Assembly (NCBI GenBank): GCA_030142905.1
Contig: JASJOG010000111.1
Coordinates: 504,001 to 568,000, forward strand
Length of the DNA: 64,000 nt
DNA from: Heliopora coerulea
Taxonomy: Eukaryota; Cnidaria; Anthozoa; Scleralcyonacea; Helioporidae
Direction: 5' to 3'
Shown here one piece after another: positions 39,553-50,460 of the stretch; the stretch's first letter is position 1, and every line of letters starts with the position of its first letter. Under the pieces are notes generated by a model, which made no database searches, was not told where the DNA came from, and saw only the letters and a list, made by a program, of their open reading frames with translations. A program made the translations under genes and the position numbers.

Positions 39553-41830
39553 CAGGGCTGCCACTCTCGGCATCGTGTTTTCCCCCATAACGAAGACTAA
39601 AAATCCCTACAAATGTCATATTTCCCCTATACGACAGGTAAAAAAGGAAAATTTTCAAAAGTTCATACCTTTTTTTAGTATAAGCACACATTAAAAACGA
39701 AACAAAATGTCAAGTTATCAAATCTAGAGCACATTGCTTGATAATAGTGTCACTCTAAAGTCTCCTTGGATTGAATACTTGATTGTTCTTCCTCAGAGTA
39801 TCTTTCCATGTAGCTCTTGCATGCATTTGAGTGAAGGCTGGTTAGTTTTTCGTTCACTTCAAAGTTGGAGGGATATGCTTCACTTGACTTGATAATTGCC
39901 TCCAGCATACGGACTGCTTGAGCATTTTGTAATTTTGTTTTGTTGTTGTTCATTTTTGAGAAACTGTGCTCAACCTCTGCAGTACTTTGTGGCAGAGCAG
40001 TTGATTCCAGCATAAACCTTGACAAAACCAACATGCCTTTCCAGAATTCAACGATCCTCTTTTCCTTCCAACCACCATTCTTGACTGTTTCATCAATTAG
40101 AAGAGACCTCCACTGTCAATCAATATCCTGGATGATCTGTGACTGAAGAGGAGGGCTACCACATCCAAGAAGATGAGGGACACATTTTGCAACAACTCCA
40201 GCTGAAACTCTATCAGCCATTCCATTTAAAATAGCTTTATGACTGACATCTTTCAGTGCTAAAAGTACAGGATCTGCTACATTAACATGACTTAAAATTT
40301 GCTGTACTACTTCTCTGTACCAGTCATGACATGGTTTAAGAAAACTCTCTTTCTCCTGTGGCAGCAATGACTTCATAGTCTCATGTGCCATGATGCCTGG
40401 ATAAACCTTATCAAGGTGAAGCCATTGCATCTCGTCGTTGACATAGATTTTGTACAATTTCCGATTGTGGACTGGCTTGCAAAAATTACTATGAAACATT
40501 CAAACAACTTGCTCTACTTCAGAAAGTAGTCAATGAAGATAGAAGGTGTTTGATTGAAACACAAGATTAAGTCCATTTAAGTCATCAAGCACAAAATCTG
40601 AAAATACAAGGGTCACTTTCATGTAGTTGGATCTCAGTGCAATCATGATCCTTTCTGTTTGTGATGACTTGGTTACAGAATACTCATGCACAAAAAAACA
40701 ATTTGAGAGCAGACCATTGTTGCAACATGGATAACCAGCATGTTTGGCATGGCTTCAAAATTTTGAAAGTCCTCATTGCTCTTCTGCCTGTTTGGTGACA
40801 GCTTAAAGTAGTTGTATACATCAGGAATGAGCTGGTCATCTGTTTTCGAAAGAGTCTTGCTGGCATGATTAGCAAAAAGGTGAAATGTATGACAATAGCA
40901 TTTTAATACAAATAAACCTGGAGTAGCATCTTTTATTCTTGTAAGGACTGAGTTATTTCCTCCTTGCATTAAATTTTCGCCACCCAATGCATAACCTGTC
41001 ACATTCTCCTATGACAGTTCGTCTTTTTCAAGAGCTGTACTTAAACAGTCAAATAAGCCAGTTGCATCTCCGTCTTGTACAGGTATTAACTGATAAAAGC
41101 ATGTCAGAGGCTCAAAGCAACTTTCATCCATGAAATGAACATTAACACAAAAAAATTTATTCATTATGATGTCAGTGGCTTTATCACACAAAATTGAAAA
41201 TTCTCATGATTTTTTCAAGTCTGCAACCAATAAATCGCGGGCACACGATTGTGAGGGTGCATGTCATGTTCTTGACAGCTTTTGAGTCATTAGCTATTCC
41301 ATGTAGAGTTTCAACAAGAAAATCCCAAAAATTTTAATATTTTTCCTTGCAATTAGTGCTTCTACATTCAGCTCTGCTTTAACAATACTAGGATCTCTCA
41401 CACTAGCATACAAGGTCATTGGACTGTTTTCTTCCACAGTTTTAGAACTCTTAATGTGCAGCATTGTTCTAGCATGACCAACCAGTTCTGACCTTCCAGG
41501 CACAAGGACTTTATCACAAAGTGAACAGTATCCTTTTTCTTCATGATGTTTCGACCTTGAAAGCCATCCTGTAGCCCAGCTTTCATTTTCCCATTCCTCC
41601 TGATAGTTTTGCGTTCAAAATTTTTTCTCATTTTTATGAAAACAAAGACATATCCCGTGCTCGTGAGATTCACACCACTATTGACACACAAACGTGCAAT
41701 CTGCGGATTTAAATTATCCTACGGCACAGTTTCAGTACTTTATGTAAGAATCCCAAAACAGTTCTGAAAAAATAATCATAAAATTTAAGGTTATCAAAAT
41801 CAAAGGCAAAGCCAGAAGGGGGTCCTCTTT
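39553..41830 (-). mobile_element. hAT element 1 inside the THAP transposon (one end seen)
   Basis: CAGGGCTGCCACTCTCGGCA at 39,553 looks like a hAT terminal repeat. The matching right end was not found, so the right limit is a guess at the end of transposase similarity. Confidence 0.45.
39750..41691 (-). pseudogene. hAT transposase 1 with BED-like finger
   Basis: The N-terminal pieces (41,294-41,691) contain a BED-like zinc finger region (CHFVIK.., VPGRSELVGHARTMLHIKSS). The central block reads NNSVLTRIKDATPGLFVLKC and CYCHTFHLFANHASKTL at 40,860-40,960, the C.CH..HL.....K pattern of hAT proteins of this type. KVYPGIMAHETMKSLLPQEK is at ~40,380, and the C-terminal dimerisation domain STAEVEHSFSKMNNNKTKLQ at ~39,960. 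Frameshifts near 41,290, 41,010, 40,670, 40,500 and 40,110 break it. Domain order fits the BED-finger hAT proteins common in animals. Confidence 0.75.
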
Positions 41831-43191
41831 GGCTAAAAAAATTTAAAAAATAGCTTAAGTGTGTAATATGCTATTTGTCATCTGCCGTGGATGAAAGAGA
41901 ACTTTTGGGCGATTGAGCAATAATTTGTATGCTGAATGGCATAATTGGCATTGCAAATATATTTTGATGTGTTTTAATGAGGGTTGCACTAAGTAATTGC
42001 ACTGTGTCATTTTCTTTGGTATACTTGAATGCAGGCACAGTAATACATTCGGAAGTTCGTCTATGACATGTGACAACATAAAACCTTGAATTCAAAGTCC
42101 TTGCTTGGTATATTTTACTTAATTTGTGGTTGGATATGTTGTCCCAATTTTCTACAGCAAGGTCACACCAGTCTCGATTCTCTTAACCACAATCAAAGTC
42201 TTTACTTCAGCAATACCCAAAGAAGAAACAAGGAAACCAAGAAAGATCTTTCCAAAGCACATGGTATAGCATTTTTCCCTAGCTGGAGTATTTTGAAAAT
42301 GTTAGCGCATGTAAAATGTTCTCGAAAGACTCTACTAAAGAAAAAACTTTCATCAAAACTGCATTCTCAAACTGGAATGTGGAAAAGGATTCAAGAAACA
42401 TGAGCAATCAGAAGTCCATAAACGAGCCATGGCGACTTGGAAGAAGAAAGAGTAGCAAGAGAAGCATGGTCAAGCTGTTCACAATCTCATCGAAGTGCAA
42501 CTAGAGCATAAAATATGGCTAAAAACTGTATTCAACACCATGAAGTATCTAGTTGCTAACGGCCAGCCATTTTGTGGACATGAGGAGAATACAGACTTTG
42601 ATGAGACAATATCAGGAGGATTGTATTTAAACACATTCTTTGATCTTCTTTTCGTACACGATCCTGGTTTGCAAGGTATAGCAAGCCAACTCCCAAAGAA
42701 TGCAAATTACACATCTCCAGCAATTGAAAACGAAATTGTACAGGAAACGGTGGCAAATGAATGCAAGGAAGCTGAATTGTTTACCCTCATGATGGATGGA
42801 ACTTCCAACAGCCATTACAGGTATTTAGGTGTTTACTTGAATGCTTTACAATAGCATATACAAGATGTGTTATAATTGTATAGATTGATCATACTGGTAT
42901 TGATGCACTGTTTGTTTTCTTGTTAAAATCTTTAAGGGAATTCGAAGGTATTTCGCTGAGATATTGGAACAAATGCAAAGGTGGAGTTGTAGAGCATGTG
43001 GTAGATGTCAAACTTAGTGAAGATAGGTCTGCCAAGGGTCTTATGAATATTGTTGAAACAACTCTTGCTGATGAGCAGGGTATATCCTTGGCAGATGGGT
43101 TGGTGTCTAATACATTTGACGGTGCTAGTGTCATGTGAAAAGGGTTAGTGTCGAGTTGATTATGTTTTATGTTTAGAATAGCATTCAAAAC

Positions 43192-43350
43192 ATGTTACAG
43201 ATACAAATACAGGCGAACCTGACATTTACTCTCCTTTTGACTCTGAATATGACTGCTGCTAAGGCTGTCGAAACGTCAGCCACTTCAACCAACAGTCTTT
43301 CTCAAGACTACACTGACCTGGATGATCAACTTCCTCAAACATGTCATGAT
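43192..43350 (+). repeat. Repeat family carrying a damaged hammerhead-like motif
   Basis: At 43,243 CTGAATA (one change from CUGANGA at the essential G) is followed by T, a stem GACTGC/GCTGTC with one mismatch, GAAAC and GTC. The downstream part (CAACAGTCTTTCTCAAGACT, CTGGATGATC) recurs in the palindrome at 49.9 kb. Confidence 0.5.
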
Positions 43351-43496
43351 TTCTCTTCACAGAAAAAAATCATTGCAATATTCTGTGGCTAAGCAATGAA
43401 CCAAAATGAAGCTTATGCATGTACAAAACTTTAAATAATTTAAGCTTCTAACTAAATGACCTTCCAAAGAAACCAAATTCATAAAAAGTACACTTA

Positions 43497-43840
43497 TGTT
43501 ACATAGGGAAAGGGTGGTTACTCCGGTTATGACTGGGCCCTCGAACTTGAAAACCCAGTCAACTGCTTATTGTAGGACACAAATAATTTCCTAATTTGTG
43601 CTCCAATTTCTAGCACATGAGTTACAGCAGTTAGTCAAGGAACATTGTTGTCGTTATATCCTATATATTCACTGCCTCAACCATTGCCTTGCCTTGGTTC
43701 ACCGCTGGGTCGTCAGAGTCGCAAGCTTAAAGTGTCAAGAAGACAGATAAGCCTTGAACATTTTTAGTTATTGTCTTAACTCTTTAGTTTCTTTTATCTT
43801 TTGTGAATAAATCTTCATTTCTTGTTACACATCTGTAACA
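43497..43840 (+). repeat. Probable solo LTR (344 bp)
   Basis: It begins TGTTACATAGGG and ends CATCTGTAACA, giving the TGTTACA/TGTAACA inverted ends of many Gypsy LTRs, with an AATAAA signal near 43,806. No exact 4-6-bp duplication is visible, so the call is tentative. Confidence 0.45.
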
Positions 43841-44559
43841 TAATCAATAATCTCAATGTTGAGTTTGACAACTGATTTAATGATGTAAATAGAAAGCTGT
43901 GGACATCGTTTCAAATGTTAAAACCATCTAACATCCATTTTCTCGATGCAGAAGAGCTTAAACAACTTTTAGACTATGCCAAGACTATTCCAGTAGTCAG
44001 TCAGAGAGTCGAAAAGCTCTCTTTTGATCAACTAAAAAGTGAGTGTGACGTGTTTCACAGTGTTAAAATGGATTTTAGCGACACACAGGATAGATTGGCA
44101 GAAGCTGAATTCCAGAAGAAAAAAGCAGAAAATGAAGTAAAGGGAAGGAGGACAAAATAAGAAAAGAAAGAGAACAAGATGACACAGTTAACACAATTTG
44201 TGCTAACATTAACTGGTGCTGATATCTTACAGCAACTTTATTTGGTGGCTGTAACTGCTGGGTACTCCAGCTCTGTAGTGGAATGTGTCTTTTCTGCACT
44301 GAATAGAATTGACACATGTCATTGACATAGCATGACACCCTACCGGGAAACAAGTTTAACTTTATTGCATTTTGAGAACACCATCACAAGACCAATTACT
44401 TTTCAACAGTTTCTGGTGAAATGGAATGCAAAACTTAGAAGATTAGTTGTAACCTTATAATGGTTCAATGCTTGACACTTGTGGTTTGTCCCAGCTTTGA
44501 TTAAAGTATTTAGATTATCTCGAATGTATATGGTATATAAATATATTCAATCACTGATT

Positions 44560-44980
44560 GATGATTATGAATTAAATGTATATAGAACCTGTGCATTTTT
44601 AGGTGCACTCTGCCAGCCTCTACTTGGATTCTTCCTTAACAGGATCGACACTGCATAATATGCCTCACTTAAGGTTGGTCCCTCTAGGTTTTCTTGTGGC
44701 CCCCCTTGACAGAAAATCCTGGTTATGCCACTCATCAAAATACTCAAGTAATAAGCAAAAGGAAAATACAATTTTTGAAAAAGAAACTGTAACGAAATTC
44801 CCTACATCCCACTGCAAAATTACCATGCAAAGTGCAATATTCCCCTGTGAGTGGCACCGCTGGAAACAGGCAAAGTACCTATTAAAAACACACTTACATC
44901 TCATATACTGGGCAAACAGTGTAGCATGGAAACCCAATGAAAACTCCCCTCAGATGAATCTTTAAATTGTGAAGAATCCA
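44560..44980. other. Possible hAT right end and unassigned sequence
   Basis: On the reverse strand GAGTGGCATAACCAGGATTT and a G-rich run at ~44,735-44,690 resemble a hAT terminal repeat, perhaps the right end of hAT element 2. The frames here are not protein-like. Confidence 0.35.
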
Positions 44981-46941
44981 CTGAAGCTCCTGTACTCATC
45001 AATTCAACAATGGTTGATATGCCTGCTTGCAGTGAATCATGCAGTTTGAGGCAACTGTGTTAAAAGACGCAAGATTCCTTATGGAAGAGTAACAAAGCAA
45101 AGAAGGCTCTAAGGCTGAAAGTGAAGCAACTAGAAGACAACAAAAGTTTGGCAAATGTAAGTGTATAGTGAAACACTCAATTTGTTTGCATACTTATAAA
45201 ATTTGTTCAATCTGCCCATGAAGGGTATGTCCATAATGGCCCCTGTTTTTGTATGTTTTTGACGATACCAAATCATATAGATATAATATTCCAGTTCATT
45301 CACGACATATCTTAACTTCCTTGTTATTTTAAATGTGCCATCCCACCGTCTGCATTGACATTTACTGACCTATGCAGTGCCTCCTTCTGCAGCAATATAT
45401 TTTGCACAGATTTCACAAATATCTAATTTTTTGCAGAAACTAGAAAAACATGCCAGATGTCCTAAAAAGTCTGGAGCCATGTCAGAACTTCTTGGTGATT
45501 GTGAGGAGGATATTGATATTGATAATTTGGTTGACAGCAAGAAAGAACCAGATTGGGATCTGCTGGAGGAGCAAGCCAATGAAGATAATGGTGGTGATGA
45601 TGAGGTTCAATCAAATATATAAACAATAAATGTAATAAAGTTAGTCGACATCATTGTCATGTTGTATTATTGTGGTATTAAGTTTGGAAGAGTCTATTTG
45701 GGATCTGAGAGCACATAAAATGTAAACAGTTTGCCTCAACTACCTGAGATAACTTTCAGCGCAATGTTGAGCAGTAAAAATATCAAATTAATGAAATAAT
45801 GAGTAACTGATGATAAATAAATTGCCATATAAATGCACAGCAAAGTTAGCTCAGGGGCTAGGGTGTCCATAATACCAAAGATCATGTAAATAGCCCTCAG
45901 TCTAATGTAAAAAAACACTCATTTCATTGCAATTTTCTTTCTGTTAGGGTTGATTCAAACTTGAAGCCCAAAGATGAACCCAAATTGATTGCTTTGTTTT
46001 AATTGTAAAGCAGAGAAACCAGAATGGGATAGTGGCAACTGTTGAGCAGCAATGCTTGGCTCGTCATGGAAAATCATTTAGATGGAGAAGTCAGCCTTCC
46101 ATACTTACCTTGGTGGGTAGGGTGTCCCTGGTATCCGAGACCATATCAACAACTCCTAAGTTTTTACACATTCTACTGTGGAGAATTGTAATTTTTTGTG
46201 AAACTTTTTCATTCATATTGCACACATTGTCCTTCAAAGGATTTGTTACTTGGGATTCAGGGGTAGGTGGTGAAACATCAAAGATTCTGTTGTTAAAACA
46301 TCCCAATTTTTGTGATCAAGGTAGAAAATTTGCTGATTTTTGTGCCTACTGTAGCCAAATTGAGGGTAAGGAATTTTGTCAACTGACTGGTCCTCTGAGT
46401 TTCCAGGTTGTCTTCTGTACCATTTTCCATCCTTATCCTTTAATGATGGAGCAACTTCTAGTGGAGTAGTCCTATTGGTGAGTTAACCAAAACCTTAATG
46501 TTCAGTTATACACACAGTGTCTTGACCGATCGCTTCAATAAATTTGCGACAAGAACGATATACAAGCTCTTTGCATCTTCCACAGGTACACCTACACAAA
46601 ACCAAACAGAATTCTAGTACTAAGATTGATTAAAAAATGTATGAAATGTAAAAAAATAACATTCAAAGCTTAACCATTTTTCTACCAGCACTTCCTTTTC
46701 ATAATGTTATCTCAAGATCTCAACAGCAAGTCCATCTTTGTCAAGCTCATTGTGATCATGGTAAATATTCCCCATCAAAGACATATTTATTTTCTGAGTC
46801 ATTGCTCACATTGCTGCTATTACTATTTGAGTTGCAGTTCAAATAGCAGTCAGACATTGTATGAAATTTCGAAGAACTTGGTAGCCAAGAAGTAGCTTGT
46901 ATACTTATAAATTAAACTACATGTAAATGCTATATCTGTGT

Positions 46942-46986
46942 CCCAAAACAACTCTAACATGTGAATGTTAGAGTTGTTGTTTTGGG
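46942..46986. repeat. Hairpin near the THAP transposon right end
   Basis: CCCAAAACAACTCTAACAT and ATGTTAGAGTTGTTGTTTTGGG-type arms around GTGA; one arm has a 3-base insertion. Confidence 0.7.
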
Positions 46987-47504
46987 CCACAGATTCACAC
47001 ACCCTGGACCAAAATAAATCACCTTTCCTGTGGCTTAGAGATAAAAAACAAATTACACCACCAGATTTAGCATATCAAGAAGTTTAAGAATAGTAAAAAA
47101 AACATCCGAAAATTTCGTTTCATAGGCACTTTAACCCATCATAACAACAGACTTCTTTTATTTATTGAATAGCAACCAACTCTGTCTTTCACTCTTTATT
47201 GTTTACAACTCATGTAACATACTAACTTTATTGTAAAGGGCTTCTCTATAGTTATCATGCTTTAACAACAGTTCTATCAACACCCAGGCGCGGATTTAGC
47301 ATAGGTCAAACCGGTCAACTGCTGCACGTATGTTTTTGAAACCTGATAAATTTAGGATATCAATCCAGTTAAATCATATTATGCGGTCAGTTGCGTACTT
47401 AAATTTGACTTCCCTACGGTTGTCGATTCCAGTTTTTATTATAACCCATTTTATGCAGTGGCAGCAGTGCAATCATCATGCAGCATTTCAGCGGTCTTTA
47501 TGAC

Positions 47505-47660
47505 CGGTTTGGCGGGCTTTACCCTATAATTCTAATGCATGTGATTGACTAGATGTGAGGTTACCATGGGATGCAAAGTGTTTTGACCGGTTTGGCGGGC
47601 CTTACCCTGCAAATCTAATGCCTGTGATTGGCTCGATGTGAGGTTACCATGGATTCTGAC
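47505..47660 (+). promoter_or_regulatory. Tandem ~75-bp promoter-like repeats with CCAAT-type boxes
   Basis: GACCGGTTTGGCGGGC...TTACCCT...TCTAATGC.TGTGATTG.CT...GATGTGAGGTTACCATGG occurs twice in tandem, and a third GACCGGTTTG starts at ~47,658. GATTGGCT is a reverse CCAAT box. The tract lies about 260 bp upstream of the OTU-like start codon; a promoter function is inference. Confidence 0.5.
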
Positions 47661-47918
47661 CGGTTTGTGCCCAAATTTGGGGTATTTTGCCACATCAGGC
47701 GGCTTAGCCTACATGATTTTGCCTTTAAGATGCATTTCTCTATTGGTCAAAGTAATAAGACGCCAACCTTACATAGCATTTTATTGGTTTATTTTCTTGC
47801 CCCGGTCATGACTCATCTTTCACCGACAACGTGAGCGGTTGACTTTGAGTATATTGTTCTTTCTTTGTGTTCGTATATCGAAATACTTGGAAATTCAAAC
47901 GTCTTTATTCAAAAGGCA

Positions 47919-48997
47919 ATGGAAGACCTTTTCGAAGCTGTGCAAATTGCTCTTCAGAGCAACGACGTCGGATACCTATCAGATCAGGCGAAAATTTTAA
48001 GTGAGAAACTAAGTTCAAGACCGAAGTGTTCTTCGGCTGAGCTTACTTCTCGTTTGATGAAGAATCAGCTTCATCGCCACATCGGGGCTGAATTCTTTAT
48101 ACCGAGCACGGCGAGCAGTATGAAGACCCCTGGAGTCACTTTAACGGCAATCAGGTACATAAATATTGCATGATATTCACTGTTTTGGTTTGAGTTGGAC
48201 AGTGATTCGATGGCATCGTGACATCACATCACGCATATTTTAAAAATTCGAGCAATTTGAATATATTGTCTTCTATGCGCTAGTCATTGATTTTATTCAT
48301 ATTTATGTGTAATGTGTCTAATGGCAAATACGAGACAAGCCATGACCTTGAAATAGTAATTTCAAATTTTCAATATTTCTTTCAATGTGATATTTCACAT
48401 GACACCGGAATTAAGTTGAATAAGCATTTGTTATAGGTCTCAGGCAACAGGAAATTGCCTTTACAGCTCAGTGTCAATACTTTTGGTTGGGGACAACAGT
48501 GTTGTGAGTACTTTACGTATTTTGACTTCTATTGAGCTTTTTCTCAATCCTCAGTTTTATGCACACCATCCATTATTTGAAGCAGCTGCAAGCAAGCATC
48601 CTGACCTCAATTTTGTTAATCTTTTGCCTTTGTCTGTCTCAGCTGCATGTCTAGACTCTGGTTTTGAGACTGAGGAACTAGTTAAAAAGGAAGCCATCAT
48701 TAATTGCCAAGATAACACATGGTCCTCCTTTTTGTGCATTTTGGGTTTGTCTTCTGTTATCGGGGATAATATATCCACTCACTATCCAGATTCTGGGGAT
48801 ATTAGACCAAGGCTACTATTTAATCAGGTAGTCCCTCCTCGCATTAATACAAGAAAGGTGCATGATGTCAGTCCTATTATTCATGTGTTGTTCTGTCATG
48901 AGGAGTTTGTCCAATCTGGTGAGAAATTTTCACATCTCCCATATCTAACCAAACTCCCTGCAATTGTAGGGTGTGAAGGTGGGTTTCTTGCGCCTTA
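47919..48997 (+). CDS. OTU/vertnin-like cysteine-protease-fold gene, two exons
   Basis: Exon 1 (47,919-48,153) starts MEDLFEAVQIALQSNDVGYL. The intron 48,154-48,436 has a GT donor and an AG acceptor (TTATAG), and the join is in frame. Exon 2 (48,437-48,997) reads RSQATGNCLYSSVSILLVGD, LRILTSIELFLNPQFYAHHP, DNTWSSFLCILGLSSVIGDN and a late HVLFCHE. GNCLY...S with a late His is the OTU-type catalytic pattern, and the overall layout resembles vertnin and related animal proteins. The Asp usually before GNC is Thr. About 265 codons and no stops: the best-preserved gene in the window. Ubiquitin cleavage is possible but unproven. A -1/+1 change could extend the C-terminus. Confidence 0.65.
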
Positions 48998-49089
48998 AAA
49001 CCAGATGGCTCACTTTCTCGGCTTCTTTCAGAGGCTGTCCATGTCGGAATTGGTATATAACTATCTATTAGTTGTAATTCCTAGGCATG

Positions 49090-49116
49090 CTGATGAGCCC
49101 TGATATTGGACGAAAC
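49090..49116 (+). ncRNA. Hammerhead-ribozyme-like motif 3
   Basis: CTGATGA, stem II GCCC/GGAC (one mismatch, loop TGATATT), then GAAAC. Preceded by CTAGGCATG, nearly the same context as the motif at 14,738. It lies ~90 bp after the OTU-like stop codon. Stems I and III are not evident. Confidence 0.45.
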
Positions 49117-49879
49117 AGTCAACTGTTGCGCAGCTAACATACCATATTAACGCATTGTAACTGTGCTTTCTTAATTTTCTGGGGGGCATCTATAATTTTC
49201 CGGGGGGGCGCCAACTGGTCACAGTCTGACCGACGTTCGAAAAATCCTGTATCCGCGCCTGTCAACACCTTTGGCTTTCTTACCACCCTTTCCTGATTCT
49301 TTAACATAACTATACATTTTTGGCCACAGTCCAATCAGCTTGAGTGGATCATAGAACTCTGATTTTGGGTTATAATCACTATAATCAAACAACTCCTTAT
49401 CTTCAAATAGGTCTTTATATACATCTTTCAAATGTATGTGATATGTATGGCTGTCAGTGTTGGTGAACATCCACTCTACCTTCATACTTTTTCATCACAT
49501 AATTGCATTAGGTGCTTTGATGGATTCAGTACCAACCGATCCTTATCTTATTGGATAGCCACGAGGTTTTCATTAAATATCTTTGATGATATATATGTTG
49601 GTTAACTAGTCAACTTTCTATGTTTATCTTCATTAGTGACCAAGCCCACATCGACTTTTTTCCTAAGGTTTTCCATTGTCTCTCCAAATACACTGTTATT
49701 CATAATCTTAAAGTCTTTTCAAAAGAGTTCTTAGATTTTGTCCTTTTCCCAGTATTAAAGTCAATGTATTGCTTTAACCAAGCTGATTGATTAAACTCTA
49801 AAGCCCATCAAACTTACATTTGATAGTAAAGTAAATGGTTTGAATCCAGGAGAATCAATACATGTTGGTGATGGTAGAA

Positions 49880-49995
49880 TGTCCAGGTTAGTATAGTTTT
49901 GAGAAAGACTGTTGGTGACCAGTTAGTTGTTGTTGTTAGTCACCAACAGTCTTTCTCGAGACTATGCTAATCTGGATGATCTACCATCTACCATC
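49880..49995. repeat. ~45-bp-arm palindrome sharing sequence with 43.2 kb
   Basis: GAGAAAGACTGTTGGTGAC and its complement GTCACCAACAGTCTTTCTC flank a ~20-base loop, and the arms extend outward through TAGTATAG.. and CTATGCTA.. to GTAGAATG../..GATCTACC. The right arm matches 43,285-43,340. Confidence 0.8.
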
Positions 49996-50460
49996 AGAAA
50001 TCTTTATCCCAAACCTTTCAGACATTTTCTTCGAGTAATCAAAGTAAAAAAAAAAATACGAATAAATCAATCATAAGTCCAGTGTTTGTATAATTTTTGG
50101 GGTGGTGGTTCTTTCATTACCATATTTCCAGGGGGAATGGGCTTTAGAGGGTGAGGGAAAAGGAATGTGGGATCCAAAGTCTTCCACTCTCACCCTCTAG
50201 AGATGTCTCCACGATGAGCCTAGAAATGGCAGTAGTTAACCGCTGACCAATGATGACCATGAGGAAATAAGTCACCGGAAGTAGGGGAACAATCAAAATA
50301 TGCATGTACCTTTCATGGAGTGATGCAACCTGCCGACCAAAGTCACATGTATGAAAACTGATGGGTATTCCCCTTATGATGGTATATAGATAGGGAGGAA
50401 AGGAGGGGTGGGGGAGGATTCTCATGCTTTTGTAGGGTATTTTCAAATGAATGATATTAG
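49996..50460. other. Unassigned
   Basis: The minus-strand frame of 110 codons here shows no family pattern I recognise. Confidence 0.35.

Larger units (their letters stand above)
42086..44460 (+). pseudogene. hAT transposase 2, TTF/DUF4371 type
   Basis: A TTF-like finger region (EKTFIKTAFSNWNVEKDS, 42,330-42,400) is followed by LKTVFNTMKYLVANGQPFCG and YTSPAIENEIVQETVANECK, which match DUF4371 domains of hAT proteins. TLMMDGTSN carries the first catalytic Asp. The next exon block (42,910-43,137) holds EHVVDVKLSEDRS and GLVSNTFDGASVM (second Asp region). Late pieces at 43,915-44,160 and 44,250-44,350 end in VVECVFSALNRIDTCH, the dimerisation domain. A repeat carrying a hammerhead-like motif and a probable solo LTR interrupt it at 43.2-43.84 kb. 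Confidence 0.75.
38916..46490 (+). pseudogene. THAP-domain transposase gene, in exons, broken
   Basis: Near 38,985 a frame reads YCKVGGPNNVSCNNN (first two THAP cysteines). A frame shift leads to SWLQFVPRHQHNWQPLPYSC and LCSIRFEGSC (Cys and His), then MKRLVDRSSAVPT: a C2CH THAP finger with its closing AVPT. A coiled-coil exon lies at 45,000-45,160 (KSNKAKKALRLKVKQLEDN, GTAAGT donor), an acidic exon at 45,438-45,622 (CEEDIDIDNLVDSKKEPDWD), and the start of the catalytic region at 45,940-46,490 (GKSFRWRSQPSI, TTPKFLHILL). That last block resembles the GTM...W.SQP...G...PTK.L region of THAP-linked transposases. The C-terminal half is absent. Confidence 0.55.
38698..47130 (+). mobile_element. THAP-type DNA transposon (Kolobok-like), 8.4 kb with internal insertions
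   Basis: The left end AGTGCCTATGAAACGAAATT and the right end, on the reverse strand, start the same, with ~130-bp inverted repeats sharing TATGCTAAATCTGGTGGTGT and AATTTGTTTT. TTAA follows the right end directly (Kolobok target), but the left flank has no TTAA, so superfamily and edge are uncertain. It carries an exonic THAP transposase gene. Two hAT transposase genes, in opposite orientations, and a probable solo LTR lie inside it. Confidence 0.65.
47285..49261 (+). mobile_element. hAT-ended element carrying an OTU-like gene
   Basis: Both ends read CAGGCGCGGAT inward, and TCAACACC is duplicated exactly on each side (47,277-47,284; 49,262-49,269), so an 8-bp hAT-type insertion is certain. 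The cargo is no transposase: it has a GC-richer promoter-like tract, a two-exon OTU/vertnin-like gene and a hammerhead-like motif. The element sits in the DNA polymerase B relic. It must have been moved by a transposase supplied elsewhere. Confidence 0.85.
47133..49800 (-). pseudogene. Polinton-type protein-primed DNA polymerase B, split by a hAT element
   Basis: 49,590-49,720 has a motif-B block (MNNSVFGETMENLRKKVDVG, LVTNED). 49,262-49,485 has the motif-C region (FTNTDSHTYHIHLKDVYKDL) and KLIGLWPKMYSYVK. After the inserted hAT element (47,285-49,261) the gene resumes at 47,133-47,276 with VVKAHDNYREALYNK, which fits the polymerase C-terminus. The order is right for pPolB, which replicates Polinton genomes from protein primers. 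Several stops and frame changes. It belongs to another Polinton copy, since no other gene of the 13.9-24.9 kb element abuts it. Confidence 0.7.

Noticed and set aside
42086..42403. Plus-strand 105-aa frame as its own gene
   Set aside because: It overlaps the TTF-finger part of hAT transposase 2 in another frame, and that frame has the better family match.
44565..44937. Minus-strand frames as a gene (GITRIFCQGGPQENL)
   Set aside because: The sequence looks like a hAT terminal repeat; the resemblance to protein comes from that repeat.
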